A stretch of DNA of 64,000 bases, taken from positions 6,121,822-6,185,821 of the forward strand of contig CM068549.1 of NCBI GenBank assembly GCA_035048495.1, in the 5' to 3' direction. This document shows positions 29,905 to 40,879 of this stretch, piece after piece (the stretch's first letter is position 1; each line of letters starts with the position of its first letter). The DNA comes from Euptelea pleiosperma (lineage: Eukaryota > Streptophyta > Magnoliopsida > Ranunculales > Eupteleaceae). A program made the position numbers and the translations under genes. The notes beneath the pieces are model-generated. The model was not told the DNA's origin. It saw only the letters and a program-made list of their open reading frames with translations, and did no database searches.

Positions 29905-31905
29905 TGAAAGTAGGTATTTTCCACGTCGCTGGTTATGGAAACCCTAGAATCAACGAGATTTGTAAATTGATCCGGTTCTTAAATCCTTTAAAATTTTAGA
30001 TTTGTATAGGGATTTGTGTCGGATGTCGATCTGCACTCGGGATTAGTTAGTCCGTGTAGAACATAAAATAATGAATTTATTTTAGAAATTGTGGTGGGGT
30101 GAGAATGGTGAAGCGAATTAAAACATGCTTAGTGATTTTTTTTCTTTTAGATAAGAGAAATTTCCACGACCTATAAGAAGATGCAACTACACTTTGCGAA
30201 GTTTACATTCATTGAAAATTAATCAATTACTACAATATTGGAATCAAAACAAGCAACACAAAAATCAAACTAAACGGCTAATCTAGAGAGTTTTAGAGAG
30301 AGAAACAAAAGATGAAGGGATTAGGTAGAGAGAGAAAGTTGAGAAATAGATAAGTAAATTAAGAAAATTTAATAGAGAAAGAAATAAAACTATTCTTCAT
30401 TGATTCAAACAAGTGCTTACATGAAAACAGTTTCATATTGAGACAATTAAATAACTACAAGCTAAACTAAGAAGAGAGGAGATAGAGATGGGTTTTCAAC
30501 GAACTAAAGAGAAAAGGTTCTTACTATAGTTGCAAGAGTTGGAGAAATTAGTGAGGAGCCGATTGATGAGCCCAAAACTGCTAGAGATGGATAGGTTATG
30601 GACTGACAACCTACAGTGGTTGTAGGCCATTGATTAACAGGTAGAGGGGTTGCTTCAATGGAGACGCTGCCAAGTTGCAGGTTGAATCGACAATGGTTTG
30701 GTAGAGGCGGTAATCTGGATTGGGGGCTGCTGTGCATGGAGATGAAACAACAACGTGGAAGGTGCAAACCGGCTGTGGTAGCTGGAGGTGGTGAACGGCA
30801 GGTGAGGACGCCCAGATCTCCTCCTCCTTCCGTCTTCTCTCTTCTTCTTTTCTCTTTTTTTTTTTTTTCTGGGTTGACGGCTTGGGAGTTGGGAAGATGT
30901 GGAAGAGGGAACAACCAGAAACGTGGGGGAGATCTGATGGAGGTGCTGTGGCAGACGGTAGTAGTGGTGAAGCCGGTTGCAGGCTGGGCAGCAAAAGTGG
31001 AGGTGAGGCGTTGATGGATGGTGGCAGTAGTGATGGAGATAGCTAAGGTTGTGATGGAGGTACGTTCCTCCCTTCTCTTCCTGATTCTTTTCTTCTTTTT
31101 CCTTTTTTCTCTCCTTTTTTTTTTTTCTTTTTTTTTTTTTCTTCTTACCGCTTGGGGAGAAAGAGAACGGTTCTTAATGGGGTAGTCGGTGATGCAGCAA
31201 GGTGAGGATGGCGGCTTGTGGAAGTGCTGTGGTAGTGTTTGCAAGGAGGAGACGGACTGGTGCGTTTCAACACGAAGAGAGAACTCTCTCTTTTCAAAAA
31301 TGTGGGGAGGCGGTAGCAGCAAGTCAATAGTATCAAGAGGGGGGTACTGGTGGAGATGCAGGCGGACCTGCAATTCGGTAGAGGAGGTGCTTTTCCAGCA
31401 AGAAGAGGGGACTCTTCTCTCAAGGAAAACGTGGAGAAGGGGGCTGGGTTTGATCCCAACGTGGTAGATAATGGGAGATAGGGCTGAAAATTGTGGAACG
31501 TGGGGAGAGGATGGGAGAAGAGAGGAGAGTAGGGTTTTGGGCTCGCCCTTTTGTATGGGAACCGTGGGTTTCTAGTATAAAAACCCACTATTTCTAATTT
31601 GAAAGCTTCTCTCTCCTCCTTTAAAAGGTGTTTTTTTTTTTTTTTTTTTTAATTTTAAAAACATCTTTCCTTTATTTGGAAAATAGACTTTTCAAAAAAT
31701 ATTTTTGTTTCCAAAAGTTTTCCTCTCACTATTCATTCCCATTTAAAATATTTACCAATAAAATCTAATATTTCTTTCCAAAAACTCAACTTTCTAAAAA
31801 TCTCCCTCCCAATGTTCTTTCTCAAAATTCTCCTTATTTTCCAAAACTTTTTTCTGTAAAAATTTTTAGAATGTAATGTGGGCCGTCCATCTTCTCAGTA
31901 ATTAT

Positions 31906-34833
31906 TGAAAGTAGGATTTTTTCCGCGTCGTTGGTTACGGAAACCCTAACTTCAATAATATTTGTAATTATCCGAGACTTTTAACCTGTAAAATATGAAC
32001 TTTTGTATAGGGATTCGTGTCGGATGTCGATCTGCACTCGGGATTAGTCAGATTAGCGCGAATAAGAACATAAAATGACAGATAATATACAAGAGAAAAA
32101 GGAGAATGATGGAAGAGATGAGAAGGGTGAGTTGATTTAAAACACATCCAAATAAGATCCAGAGAAGACTAAAATTATCGAAATCAAATTGCATTAATCA
32201 AACTGTTGCTTACATGAAATAAATGACAGAAATAAATAAAGCGGTAAATCTATTCTAGAAAGCATGTAAGAAAGCATGTAAAAAGAGATTTTAGAGAGAG
32301 AGGAAGAAGGTAGAGAGAGAATTTTCACACCTCGGTCGTTTACCGGCCGACAAGGTAGAGGTGAGAGAAAAACTCACCCTCTTGCATTCACCGAACGGAG
32401 TCAGTGGTGCAAAAATGCGATCAGCCTGGGGAGTCTAGAGATAGAATCTAGACAAAGAAACTCATGGTAGAGAGAGATAAGTCACTAGCCTTAGAGAGAG
32501 AAAGTGATGGACTCTTGAGAGAATTTAGAGAGAGAAAGTGAGGATGTGAGAGAGATCTAGTGAGAGAATGTAGAGAAGATAGAGAAAACTTAGAAGGGAA
32601 TTAGAGTGAGAGGGAACTTACCACGAGGATCGATCCGAATTGAGGGTTGGCTCGGGTCCAAACGTGAGCACGTGCCACAGCAAAGAGAGGAGGGTGTTGC
32701 GCATTGAACCGTTGGCTAGAAGTGGTGTGATCCACAAGAGGGCAGCAACAAACTGGCTGGAGCAGATTGAACGATTAAACAGTGATGCAACCATGTGATG
32801 GTCCGCCGGTGGATGGAGACGTAGCGATGGGGAAGAGAACTCCTCCATTTTGGATGGTGTTTGCCAACATTCAGTCCGTTAGAGGATGCAAGGAGAGGTG
32901 CTTGCAACCACTGTATGGTGAGTTGAACGGCCAAGATGGAAGCACATGAGCGCTGCCATCAATAACCCATGGTGTTGGTGTGCTTGAGGTTTATGGTGTG
33001 CAGCACCATTGAGGGGGGTACACGGTGATGTCTTGTATAGCAGACGCTACCTTAAGGCTGGTGTCTGGTGTTGCATGCTGCAACACCAGAATCGTTGATG
33101 GAGATCTCACCCAACGGTTTAGATTGGAGAAGGGGCTGCTGTTGGTGTTGGGCGCTCAAAGGGCAACATGGAGATGATGAGCAGGCTGGAGACGTTACAG
33201 GTGCAAGGAGCAGCAGCAAGAGGACCTGCAAGGAGGCAGAGCAAGTCGCAGGCGAGGAAGACAACCCAACGACTTTCTCTTCTTTTTCTTCTAACCTCTG
33301 TTTTCTTTCTTTTCTTTTCATCCTTTTCCTTCTTGAATGGGAGAAAACGTTCGGCCAAGACAAGCTGTTGTGGAGGAGAGCTCGAGCTTGCTAGCCGGAG
33401 GAGAAGAGATGGAGGCCATACGATCAATGGAGAAGCAGCACCGTTGAAAAGGGCTCTCCTCGCCGGAGTTTTCAGCACGCACAGGCGGTGGTGGAGCGCG
33501 CAGGCGGTGGTGTTGCTTGTGCACAGCAGCAAAGTGGAGAAGATAGGAGCAGCGGTGGTGCTTGTTGCTGTCGTAGGCGATGCTGCAGGCAGAGAAGAAG
33601 GAGAAAGAAGTAAGAAGAAGGGAAGAACGTGGGGAGACACCGGAGTTGCAGCAGCAACTCCGGTGAGGACGTGAAAGAGAAGATGAAGAAGAAGATGGCG
33701 AAACCAAGGAAAACGGCCAAACAAGAAGGGAAAAAGGCGCACGAGGGCTTGGGGGAGAGAATGGAAGAGATTGGAGGGGGATTAGGGTTCGAACGAACCC
33801 TTCTCCCTCCTCTTATAAAGCTCCCTATTTCCATAATGGAAATAGGTATTTTTTGAAAATAAAAAATATGAAAAATATATACTTTTCTTTGGGGAATGTC
33901 CCCATTTAGTGGACCCCCCATTTTTCAATTAAAATTATTTTGAAATTCACGGGGTCCACTAACTGGTCGGACAGCGGGTCGATGATGATGGGCCCGGCTA
34001 TTGGCCCACATGGACTGATGATGTCCATCGTCTCACAAGATGATGTGACAGACATTCTGATGGCGATCGGATGGATGGTGACTTGATTGGGACCCAGATT
34101 GGTAGATCGACGGATCTAGAGAGATCCAACGGTCCGATTGAAGATCCAACGGTCCGATGGAAGATCCAACGGTCAGAAAGCTAAGGGAGATGAGATAGAG
34201 CCGAAGGGTAGGAGTTCTAGGGTTAAGTCAGTAGATTCGAGGATCGAGAGATGAAGAGAGAGAGAGAATAAGAAGAGATGAGATAAAAAGTATCAAAAAA
34301 ATGGAAAAAAGCACTGGCGGAGGGTCTGGAACCCTGGTCTTCACTGTGACCATCCTCACGCTTCTCTAGTAGAGTCGACCATCATTCTTTGCTGACTCAT
34401 GTGGCTTTAAACGCTTTGGTCCGTCTCTTGGTCATTGGCTCTCCTACTCTCTTCGTTCTTTGGGCCGGCTTTTTGGTCCTCTTATTCAGCCCATATTTGG
34501 CCCATATCTTCTAGTCATAGCATGTGAGCTCTTTAAGCTTTGATAATGGGCTTTCATGATCGATTTGGGCTCACAAGTCTCGAGAATCGTCCCATCGGGG
34601 TTTCCTGCGACAGAAGAAGCGCGTAATGAGACTTTATTAGAACGGCTTAATATTTAGACTTCCGAAAATGTGTTTAATGCATGCAAATATACCATTTCGT
34701 CCAGAAAAGTGTGTTCTACGCAACAGAAGAGACTCTTACGTAGAAAAGTAGGTAAATAGAGTATTTTACGTAGGAGAATGCAATAACGCTAAAATGATAA
34801 TTGCTTAAAATAAGCACTTTTGAGCGAATATCA
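31906..34833 (-). mobile_element. Family A solo LTR, 2928 bp, TSD ATTAT
   Basis: TGAAAGTAGGATTTT to GAGCGAATATCA with perfect ATTAT at 31901-31905 and 34834-34838. Nearly identical over long stretches to the solo LTR at 48980-51877, which has the opposite orientation. Confidence 0.95.
33064..33665 (-). repeat. Two hairpins in LTR 31906-34833
   Basis: 33064-33090 has arms TCTGGTGTTGCA/TGCAACACCAGA. 33638-33665 has arms CACCGGAGTTGC/GCAACTCCGGTG. The first is the covarying type, with the A-T pair of the stem inverted to T-A. Confidence 0.88.
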
Positions 34834-35130
34834 ATTATGATCACATTGGCCAACACTACGGACCATGGCTGTAGGATATAAATTTATGAGAAGGATGGCC
34901 GTCAGATTCTAAGATTGCGAGATGGATGATTGGATGATATGGATGATGATCTGATGATGATCAGACGGTCGAGATGGATGATGACGATCAGACGGTGGAG
35001 ATCGACCAAGGTAGGCCATAGGATTGAATGATTGCAAAGGTATAGAGGATTGGATGATTCAGATTTGAGAGAGGAGAGATGATGAGGTTTAGAGAGAGGA
35101 GAGAGAAAATATTACAAAATAAAGAGAGAA

Positions 35131-35198
35131 ATGCTAGTAGAGGGTCTTGAACCCTGGTCTTTGACTTGGTCTTCTGCATGCTTTACCAACTGAGCAAT
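35131..35198 (-). promoter_or_regulatory. tRNA-like module inside a family A LTR
   Basis: The minus strand reads GCTCAGTTGGTAAAGC, an exact tRNA D-arm/A-box form, then about 30 bases later AGGGTTCAAGACCCT, a T-arm with B-box. The acceptor 3' side CTACTAGC has no 5' partner and the anticodon arm does not fold, so it is not a tRNA gene. Confidence 0.55.
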
Positions 35199-35794
35199 TC
35201 TTTGACTTGTGCTAGTTGGTCAAGTTTTAATCTCCTTGGTCTCTTCTTTGAGGGCTTGTCTCTCCTTCTCTCTTGATTTTCTCTCAGGCTTTTCTGACTC
35301 TTTGGCTCTTCCCGTCTTTCGCCTATATATTCTCATCCTCAGCCTGTTGGCTCTTGAGCTTTGAACCCAAGTTCTGAAAGTTGATTGTGGGCCCGCATTC
35401 CATCAAAATTGCTCAATTAGTGCTCCTGTGATAAAAAAATCGCGTAGTGAGAATGGCTTCGCGTGTGGGTCAAATAAATACGTATGAATGCATGCAAATA
35501 TACCATTTTAACTAGAAAAGTGTATTCTACATAATGAGAGAAACTCTTACGTAGAAATGTTAACAAAAAAGGCAATTTTACATAGGAGAGTGTGATAACG
35601 CTAGAAGGATAATTGCTTAAAATAAGCACTTTTGAGCGAATATCACCTGGTGAGAACCCATGAGTGCAAATAGTTAGTCCGGCAGGTAACAAGATAAACC
35701 AGTGGTCCGCCCACTGTCATAATATACCCTAGCCCACAAACTAACAAGATAAATCCCTTACAAATATCCTGAGTATTTTAGAAATAGGGTTATC

Positions 35795-36490
35795 ATGTTT
35801 GCTCCTTGTGCATCATATAATCTACTTCAGGTTAGTGTTCTCCTCTGGCAACTTTTTGTCAAGTTTACGACTTGCTTTTTCAAGCATATGCCCGTCTGGA
35901 CCCAATCCAACTGTAGATTGATTCGATCTGAGAGTCAGTATAACGTTTTAGATTCTTCACCAGTCACTTTACCTACTCTATCTCCTACCCTCCCCTCCTC
36001 TCCCAGAGAAACTACCTTCGTAGAACTGGCGGCTGAACGACCTCTCATTGAGATGTATGCGCCTATCTCTGTAAACCCACCCACTTGTATTGTACTTCCA
36101 CCCACGACGGCTGTTCAGTTCAAAATCCAACCACACATAGTACAATTGCTGCCTACCTTTCATGGTCTTCCAAGAGATGACCCGTACACTCATCTAAGGC
36201 AGTTTTTGAACATCTGCAATCTCTTCAAACTTCAACACCTTGATGACGAGAGTGTCCAGTTGAGACTTTTTCCATTATCTCTAAAAGATAGAGCCGTTGA
36301 TTGGTTTTATTCTTTGCCCGAGAATTCGATTACCACATGGGACGAACTAGCTCGAAAGTTTGTATTCAAATTTTACCCTATGTCAAGGACAAACGAGATG
36401 AAGCAGATCATCCAAGACTTCCGACAAAGGTCGAATGAGAGATTCCATGAAGCATAGGACAGGTTCCAGGACACTCTCACTAAATGTCCC
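35795..36490 (+). pseudogene. gag: Copy 2 gag, 5' half
   Basis: MPVWTQSNCRLIRSES aligns with copy 1 gag. The capsid core follows: LLPTFHGLPRDDPYTHLRQF, VQLRLFPLSLKDRAVDWFYS, LPENSITTWDELARKF and FKFYPMSRTNEMKQIIQDF. A stop at 36455 (EA-stop-DRFQD) is a TGG to TAG change at a conserved Trp. The gene is then cut at 36490 by a solo LTR with target duplication GTCCC and resumes at 39052 in KCP(HH). The leader ends in CTACTTCAG at 35830, the likely counterpart of the copy 1 acceptor. Confidence 0.92.
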
Positions 36491-38251
36491 TGATATTCGC
36501 TCAAAAGTGCTTATTTTAAGCAATTATCCTTTTAGCGTTATTGCATTCTCCTACGTTAAAATACTCTATTTATCTACTTTTCTACGTAAGAGTCTCTTGT
36601 GTTGCGTAGAACACACTTTTCTGGACGAAATGGTATATTTGCATGCATTAAACACATTTTCGGAAGTCTAGACATGTAGTCATTCTGATAAAGTCTCATT
36701 ACGCGCTTCTTCTGTCGTAGGAAACCCCGATGGGACAATTCTCGAGACTTGCGAGCCCACATCGATCAGGAAAGCCCATTATCAAAGCTTAAAGAGCCCA
36801 CATGCTATGACTAAAAGATATGGGCCAACTATGGGCTGAATAGGAGGACCAAAAAGCCGGCCCAAAGAACGAAAAGAATAGGAGAGCCAATGACCAAGAG
36901 ACGGACCAAAGCGTTTAAAGCCACATGAGTCAACAAGGAATGATAGTCTACTCTACTGGAGAAGTGTGAGGATGGTCACAGTGAAGACCAGGGTTCCAGA
37001 CCCTCTGCCAATACTTTTCTCCATTTTTTTGATACTTTCTCTCTCATCTCTTCTTATTCTCTCTCTCTCTTCATCTCTCGATCCTCGAATCTACTGACCC
37101 AACCCCAGAACTCCTACCCTTCGGCTCTATCTCATCTCCCTTAGCTTTCTGACCGTTGGATCTTCCATCGGACCATTGGATCTTCAATCGGACCGTTGGA
37201 TCTCTCTAGATCCGTCGATCTACCAATCTGGGTCCCAATCAAGTCACCATCCATCCGATCGCCATCAGACCGTCTGTCACATCATCTTGTGAGACAATGG
37301 ACATCATAAATCCATGTGGGCCAGTAGCCGGGCCCATCATCATCGACCCGCTGTCCGACCAGTTAGTGGACCCCGTGAATTTCCAAAGAATTTTAATTAA
37401 ATTTCAAAAAAATGGGGGGTCCACTAATTGGGGAGATTCCCCATAGAAAAGTAGAGCCGATTAGCCTATTTCCATTAAAGGAAATAGGGAGCTTTATAAG
37501 AGGAGGGAGAAGGGTTCGTTCGAACCCTAATCCCCCTCCAATCTCTTCCTCTCTTTCCCAAACTAGTTCCCCCAAGTTTTCCCCTTCGTTTTTTTCCGCT
37601 TCTTCTTCTTCTTCTTCTTCTTCTTCGTTTCCCACTGCAACTCCAGCCGTTAGCATCTGCTCCTTGCTGTCGAAAAATAGCACCACCTCCATCTCCGTCG
37701 TCGGCGTGCAGCACAGCACCTCCATTCTCACCGCCTTCTTCTTCTTCTTCTTCTTCTTCTCTTCTTCCCTTCTACCGTTAGCTCGCCGGACTGGTTCGTC
37801 TTCTCCGGCGAAATCTTCCTATCACACCACCAACAGCCACCTCTCCTCCCTTCTTCCCCCTTCTCTTCCTTTCTTCTACTCCTCCTTCTAACACTGTTCC
37901 GACCGGCGTTCCATCTCCTAACAGCACCACTTGCTGCAAACGCAGGTTGCCTCTATCTCCGCCACAACCACCGCCATCCACCGTCCACAACCGTTGCAGC
38001 CCCACCAAGGGTCTGGGCAGAGGCTCGATTAGAGCCACCACAACCCGCAACTCCACCTGCTGCCTCTTACAGAACCGCTGCATCTTCCCCACCACTCTCC
38101 GGACATCACCACCAGCAAGGTTTGCTCTGCCTCCTTCAGCGCCTCCACCTCTCAACTTGCCCATGCACCTACCTCCCACCTTGCTGCCGCCCCCTCTCTG
38201 TTGCCACAATCAACAGGTTGCTGCCTGCAACCCTATCCACGTTTGACAAAG

Positions 38252-38283
<32 letters not shown>

Positions 38284-39051
38284 TCGAGAGGAGGCGCTCC
38301 TCCTCAATACCTCATCACAACACCAAGGAAGATCCATCAAGCAAAATCTGCAAGAGGCGCCATCGTTAGTTTCTCCCTCCATCTTTGCTCTAGTTTGCAC
38401 CATCTGTACGTGGTGCATTCTCATTCGCTGGTGCGCCACCTATGCACACACCCACGGTGCAACACCATGGGCTATTCCAGCCACCATAACAGTGGATCCT
38501 TTCATCTCCATCATGTCCCAAACCACCTTCATCAAAGCCCGATCTAGGCTGATGTGATCTCTCCAGTAAGTGGTAAGTTTCTTCACTTTCTCTCTCTATC
38601 CCTCTCTAGAAATCTCCTTCTATTTCTCTCTCTAGATCTACTTTTCTCTCTCTAACTTTCTGAAATTTTCTCTCTACTTTCATTCCTCTTTCTCTCTCTC
38701 TCTATCTCTACAATCTCCTCTCTACTTTCTCTCTCTAGTTCTCCCTTTCTCTCTCTAGTTTATTCTCTTTTTTTTTACGCTTTATAATTTAGTTATTTTT
38801 ACTTGATTGTAAGAGACATGTTCGATTGAATAAAGTTGATTTGAATAATATTATGTTCCATTCTCTACAAATTTCCCATCATTTTATGTTCATTATTGCG
38901 CTAACCCGACTAATCCCGAGTGCGGATCGACATCCGACACAAGCCACTGTACAAAATTGCTCATTCTACAGGTTAAAAATCTCGGATTAATTACAAATAT
39001 TGTTGAAGTTAGGGTTTCCGTAACCAACGACGCGGAAATACCCTACTTTCA
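36491..39051 (+). mobile_element. Family A solo LTR, 2561 bp, TSD GTCCC
   Basis: TGATATTCGCTC to ACCCTACTTTCA, with GTCCC at 36486-36490 and 39052-39056. It has the 20-bp array (about 37150-37205), TATA-like TTTATAAG (37493), a 31-base A run (38250-38280), a GGTAAGT donor (38572) and no complete hairpin. A stretch at 37449-37465 matches the family leader rather than other LTRs. Confidence 0.95.
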
Positions 39052-39995
39052 GTCCCCATCATAATTTTGATAAGGGGAGTCTAGTCCACATGTTCTATAA
39101 AGGACTCACTGATGAGTCTCGAACTCTGATAGAGTTGATGTGCCAAGGCAAATTCATGCACAAGACTCTAACATAAGCCTACATTTTCTTAGGAGAACTA
39201 GGTGAAAACTCCCAACATTGGAATACCAATTCTGTGTGCAATAGTAACACTCCGGTCCAACGGACTGCTATGGGATGTGAGGCAAAGAGTGACTCCGAGC
39301 TACAATCCCTAATTCAGGAACTTACCAAATCGGTCTCCGCCCTTGCTGTCTCGGTCCAACAACCTGTGCACAATTCTCAGTCTGTAGGATATTACCCTCC
39401 TGTCGAGAAAGATGTCTATACTTTCAGTACATTTCAATCTCCAATGCAGACTTCTTATGATAACACTTATTATCCAGCCAATAGGAGTCACCATAGCTTT
39501 GATTGGGAATAGCATTTTCTCCACCAACCACTTCCGCAGGATAATTATCCTTCTGGGTTTCATCAACCCAATGGAGAGTATGACTGGCAATTCTCGCAGT
39601 CGAAGTACCAGCCAGATCTGCAGACTGAATATTTTGGTCAACAGTGGACCCATCAGGATTACCAGAGTAAGCAGCCAGTCTCAGACTCATTACCAGCCTA
39701 CTATCATCATAATCCTCTGGACTACTATCAAGAGTTGGCACCACAACTTTCCTTAGCTGAACCGCCACAGTCTACTGTTACACCCGGTCTAGAAGATCTT
39801 CTCTCTCAGTATATCATCCAACAACAACATTCTATGGAGAGGTTGGACCATCGTCTAGGTCAATTAGAGTTTGAGAGTGTGGAAGTCAACTACCCCGGTC
39901 AACCTAATGCTTATCCAGAGAGGAATGACGTGACCACCATCTATGAGGAGGATTCGCTACCTTGGATCCAATACCAGATTGCGAAGAAGACATAG
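39052..39995 (+). pseudogene. gag: Copy 2 gag, 3' half without zinc knuckle
   Basis: Resumes with HMFYKGLTDESRTLIELMCQ, GELGENSQHW and ELQSLIQELTKSVSALAVSV, all matching copy 1. Where copy 1 has a CX2CX4HX4C knuckle, this copy has a Tyr/Gln-rich stretch (about 39380-39730). It regains LEDLLSQYIIQQQHSMERLD (copy 1 LEDLLAQLITQSMQRLEQQ). It ends at TAG 39993-39995 without the TLRSGK boundary motif. Stops at about 39172 and 39510 break it. Confidence 0.85.
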
Positions 39996-40879
39996 AAATT
40001 GTTCCCATTCCTAGAACGAACCAGATTATTGAAGAGCCAGTGTATCCATTTTCGGTGCCCTTACAAATACCAAATCCTGCACCTCTCCCAGAGAAGTCTC
40101 TTCTTCACTATACCTCTACTGCCTCAGAACGGGGAGGCGATATTCCTGACACTAAGTTGTGTCTAGATTGTAGGAGCCTAACTGTCCTAGATCTAACTTT
40201 CTTGACCTCCACTGGAGTGTGCCACAAGAGCGATGAGCCAGAGTATCCATTTCTGGTGCCCTTACATGCAGCCACTTCAGAACTGAGCACAGCGATACCC
40301 ATGTCCATCTCTATCTATCATGATTCTGCCTCTACACTGGAGGTAGACATTCCTACCATTGAGCCATCTCTAGAACATGAGACTCCAGCTGTCCTAGACC
40401 TACTGTTCTCCACCAAGGATGAACATATTGAGTGCAAGGATTGGAACATCCATATCGCATTAGGAAACCTCGAGGAAGAGGTCGACAGTTTTCACCCACC
40501 ACCCTACGTCCATACTATTGATGACTCATGTGCCGTAAAGAGTCTAATTCAGGACTCTCCCGAAGATAAATTATCCAAGTGTCAAGAACACTTTGAGTCT
40601 GACTTCATCTCGGAGTCAAACAATTCTGGTATTACTGATCTGCAGGAGTCTGCTCCATTCAAATACATTCCCGCAAAACTCAATGAGTTTGCGGCTCTGC
40701 TAACCACGGTCAGAGAACCCACTACTACTCTTCTCTCAGTCTTTACTGAGAAGCTTCTATCCCTCCCCGCTGAATTAAATGTTTTTGCGGGTCTGCTCAG
40801 AGAACTTACTGTCCTTCTCTCAGTCTACACTGAGAAAGACCTGTTCTACACAGGTATACCTAGACAAGGGATAAGATAA
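39962..40879 (+). CDS. 305-codon ORF of copy 2, derived from the protease-RT linker
   Basis: Open from Met 39962 to TAA 40879, overlapping the gag end by 34 bases in another frame. Acidic, Pro/Leu-rich. Two tandemly related halves carry EYPFLVPLH-like phrases, and near the end LPAELNVFAGLLRELTVLLS repeats LPAKLNEFAALL-like sequence. The section WNIHIALGNLEEEVDSF followed by SCAVKSLIQDSPEDKLSKCQ and DFISESNNSGITDLQESAP matches the copy 1 linker (MSIAFGNLKAEVNIF, CAVESLIPDSTEDILKQC, DFVIESAISNLNDLLETAP). The protease motifs DLGA and LGRPFL are absent, so it is not an enzyme. Whether it is translated is unknown. The frame has stayed open while gag next to it has not. Confidence 0.6.
   Translation: MDPIPDCEEDIEIVPIPRTNQIIEEPVYPFSVPLQIPNPAPLPEKSLLHYTSTASERGGDIPDTKLCLDCRSLTVLDLTFLTSTGVCHKSDEPEYPFLVPLHAATSELSTAIPMSISIYHDSASTLEVDIPTIEPSLEHETPAVLDLLFSTKDEHIECKDWNIHIALGNLEEEVDSFHPPPYVHTIDDSCAVKSLIQDSPEDKLSKCQEHFESDFISESNNSGITDLQESAPFKYIPAKLNEFAALLTTVREPTTTLLSVFTEKLLSLPAELNVFAGLLRELTVLLSVYTEKDLFYTGIPRQGIR

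Larger units (their letters stand above)
29905..35645 (-). mobile_element. Family A solo LTR, TSD C(T/C)TGG, itself carrying a nested solo LTR
   Basis: TGAAAGTAGGTATTTTCC at left to GAGCGAATATCA at right. Flanks CTTGG (29900-29904) and CCTGG (35646-35650) match the uninterrupted leader of copy 1. Without the nested insertion it is about 2808 bp. It is one of the most diverged LTRs here and holds the clearest tRNA-like module (35131-35198). Confidence 0.9.

Noticed and set aside
30504..31373. 289-codon minus-strand ORF with Lys-rich stretches
   Set aside because: Lies within a family A LTR, formed by A-rich and CT-rich tracts; no domain and not shared as an intact frame.
35133..35198. Functional tRNA gene
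   Set aside because: D-arm and T-arm look right, but the acceptor 5' strand and anticodon stem do not form, so it is listed only as a tRNA-like module.
39309..39768. Several 114-codon ORFs on both strands
   Set aside because: Shadow frames of the copy 2 gag C-terminal half, which is identified by alignment to copy 1 in another frame.
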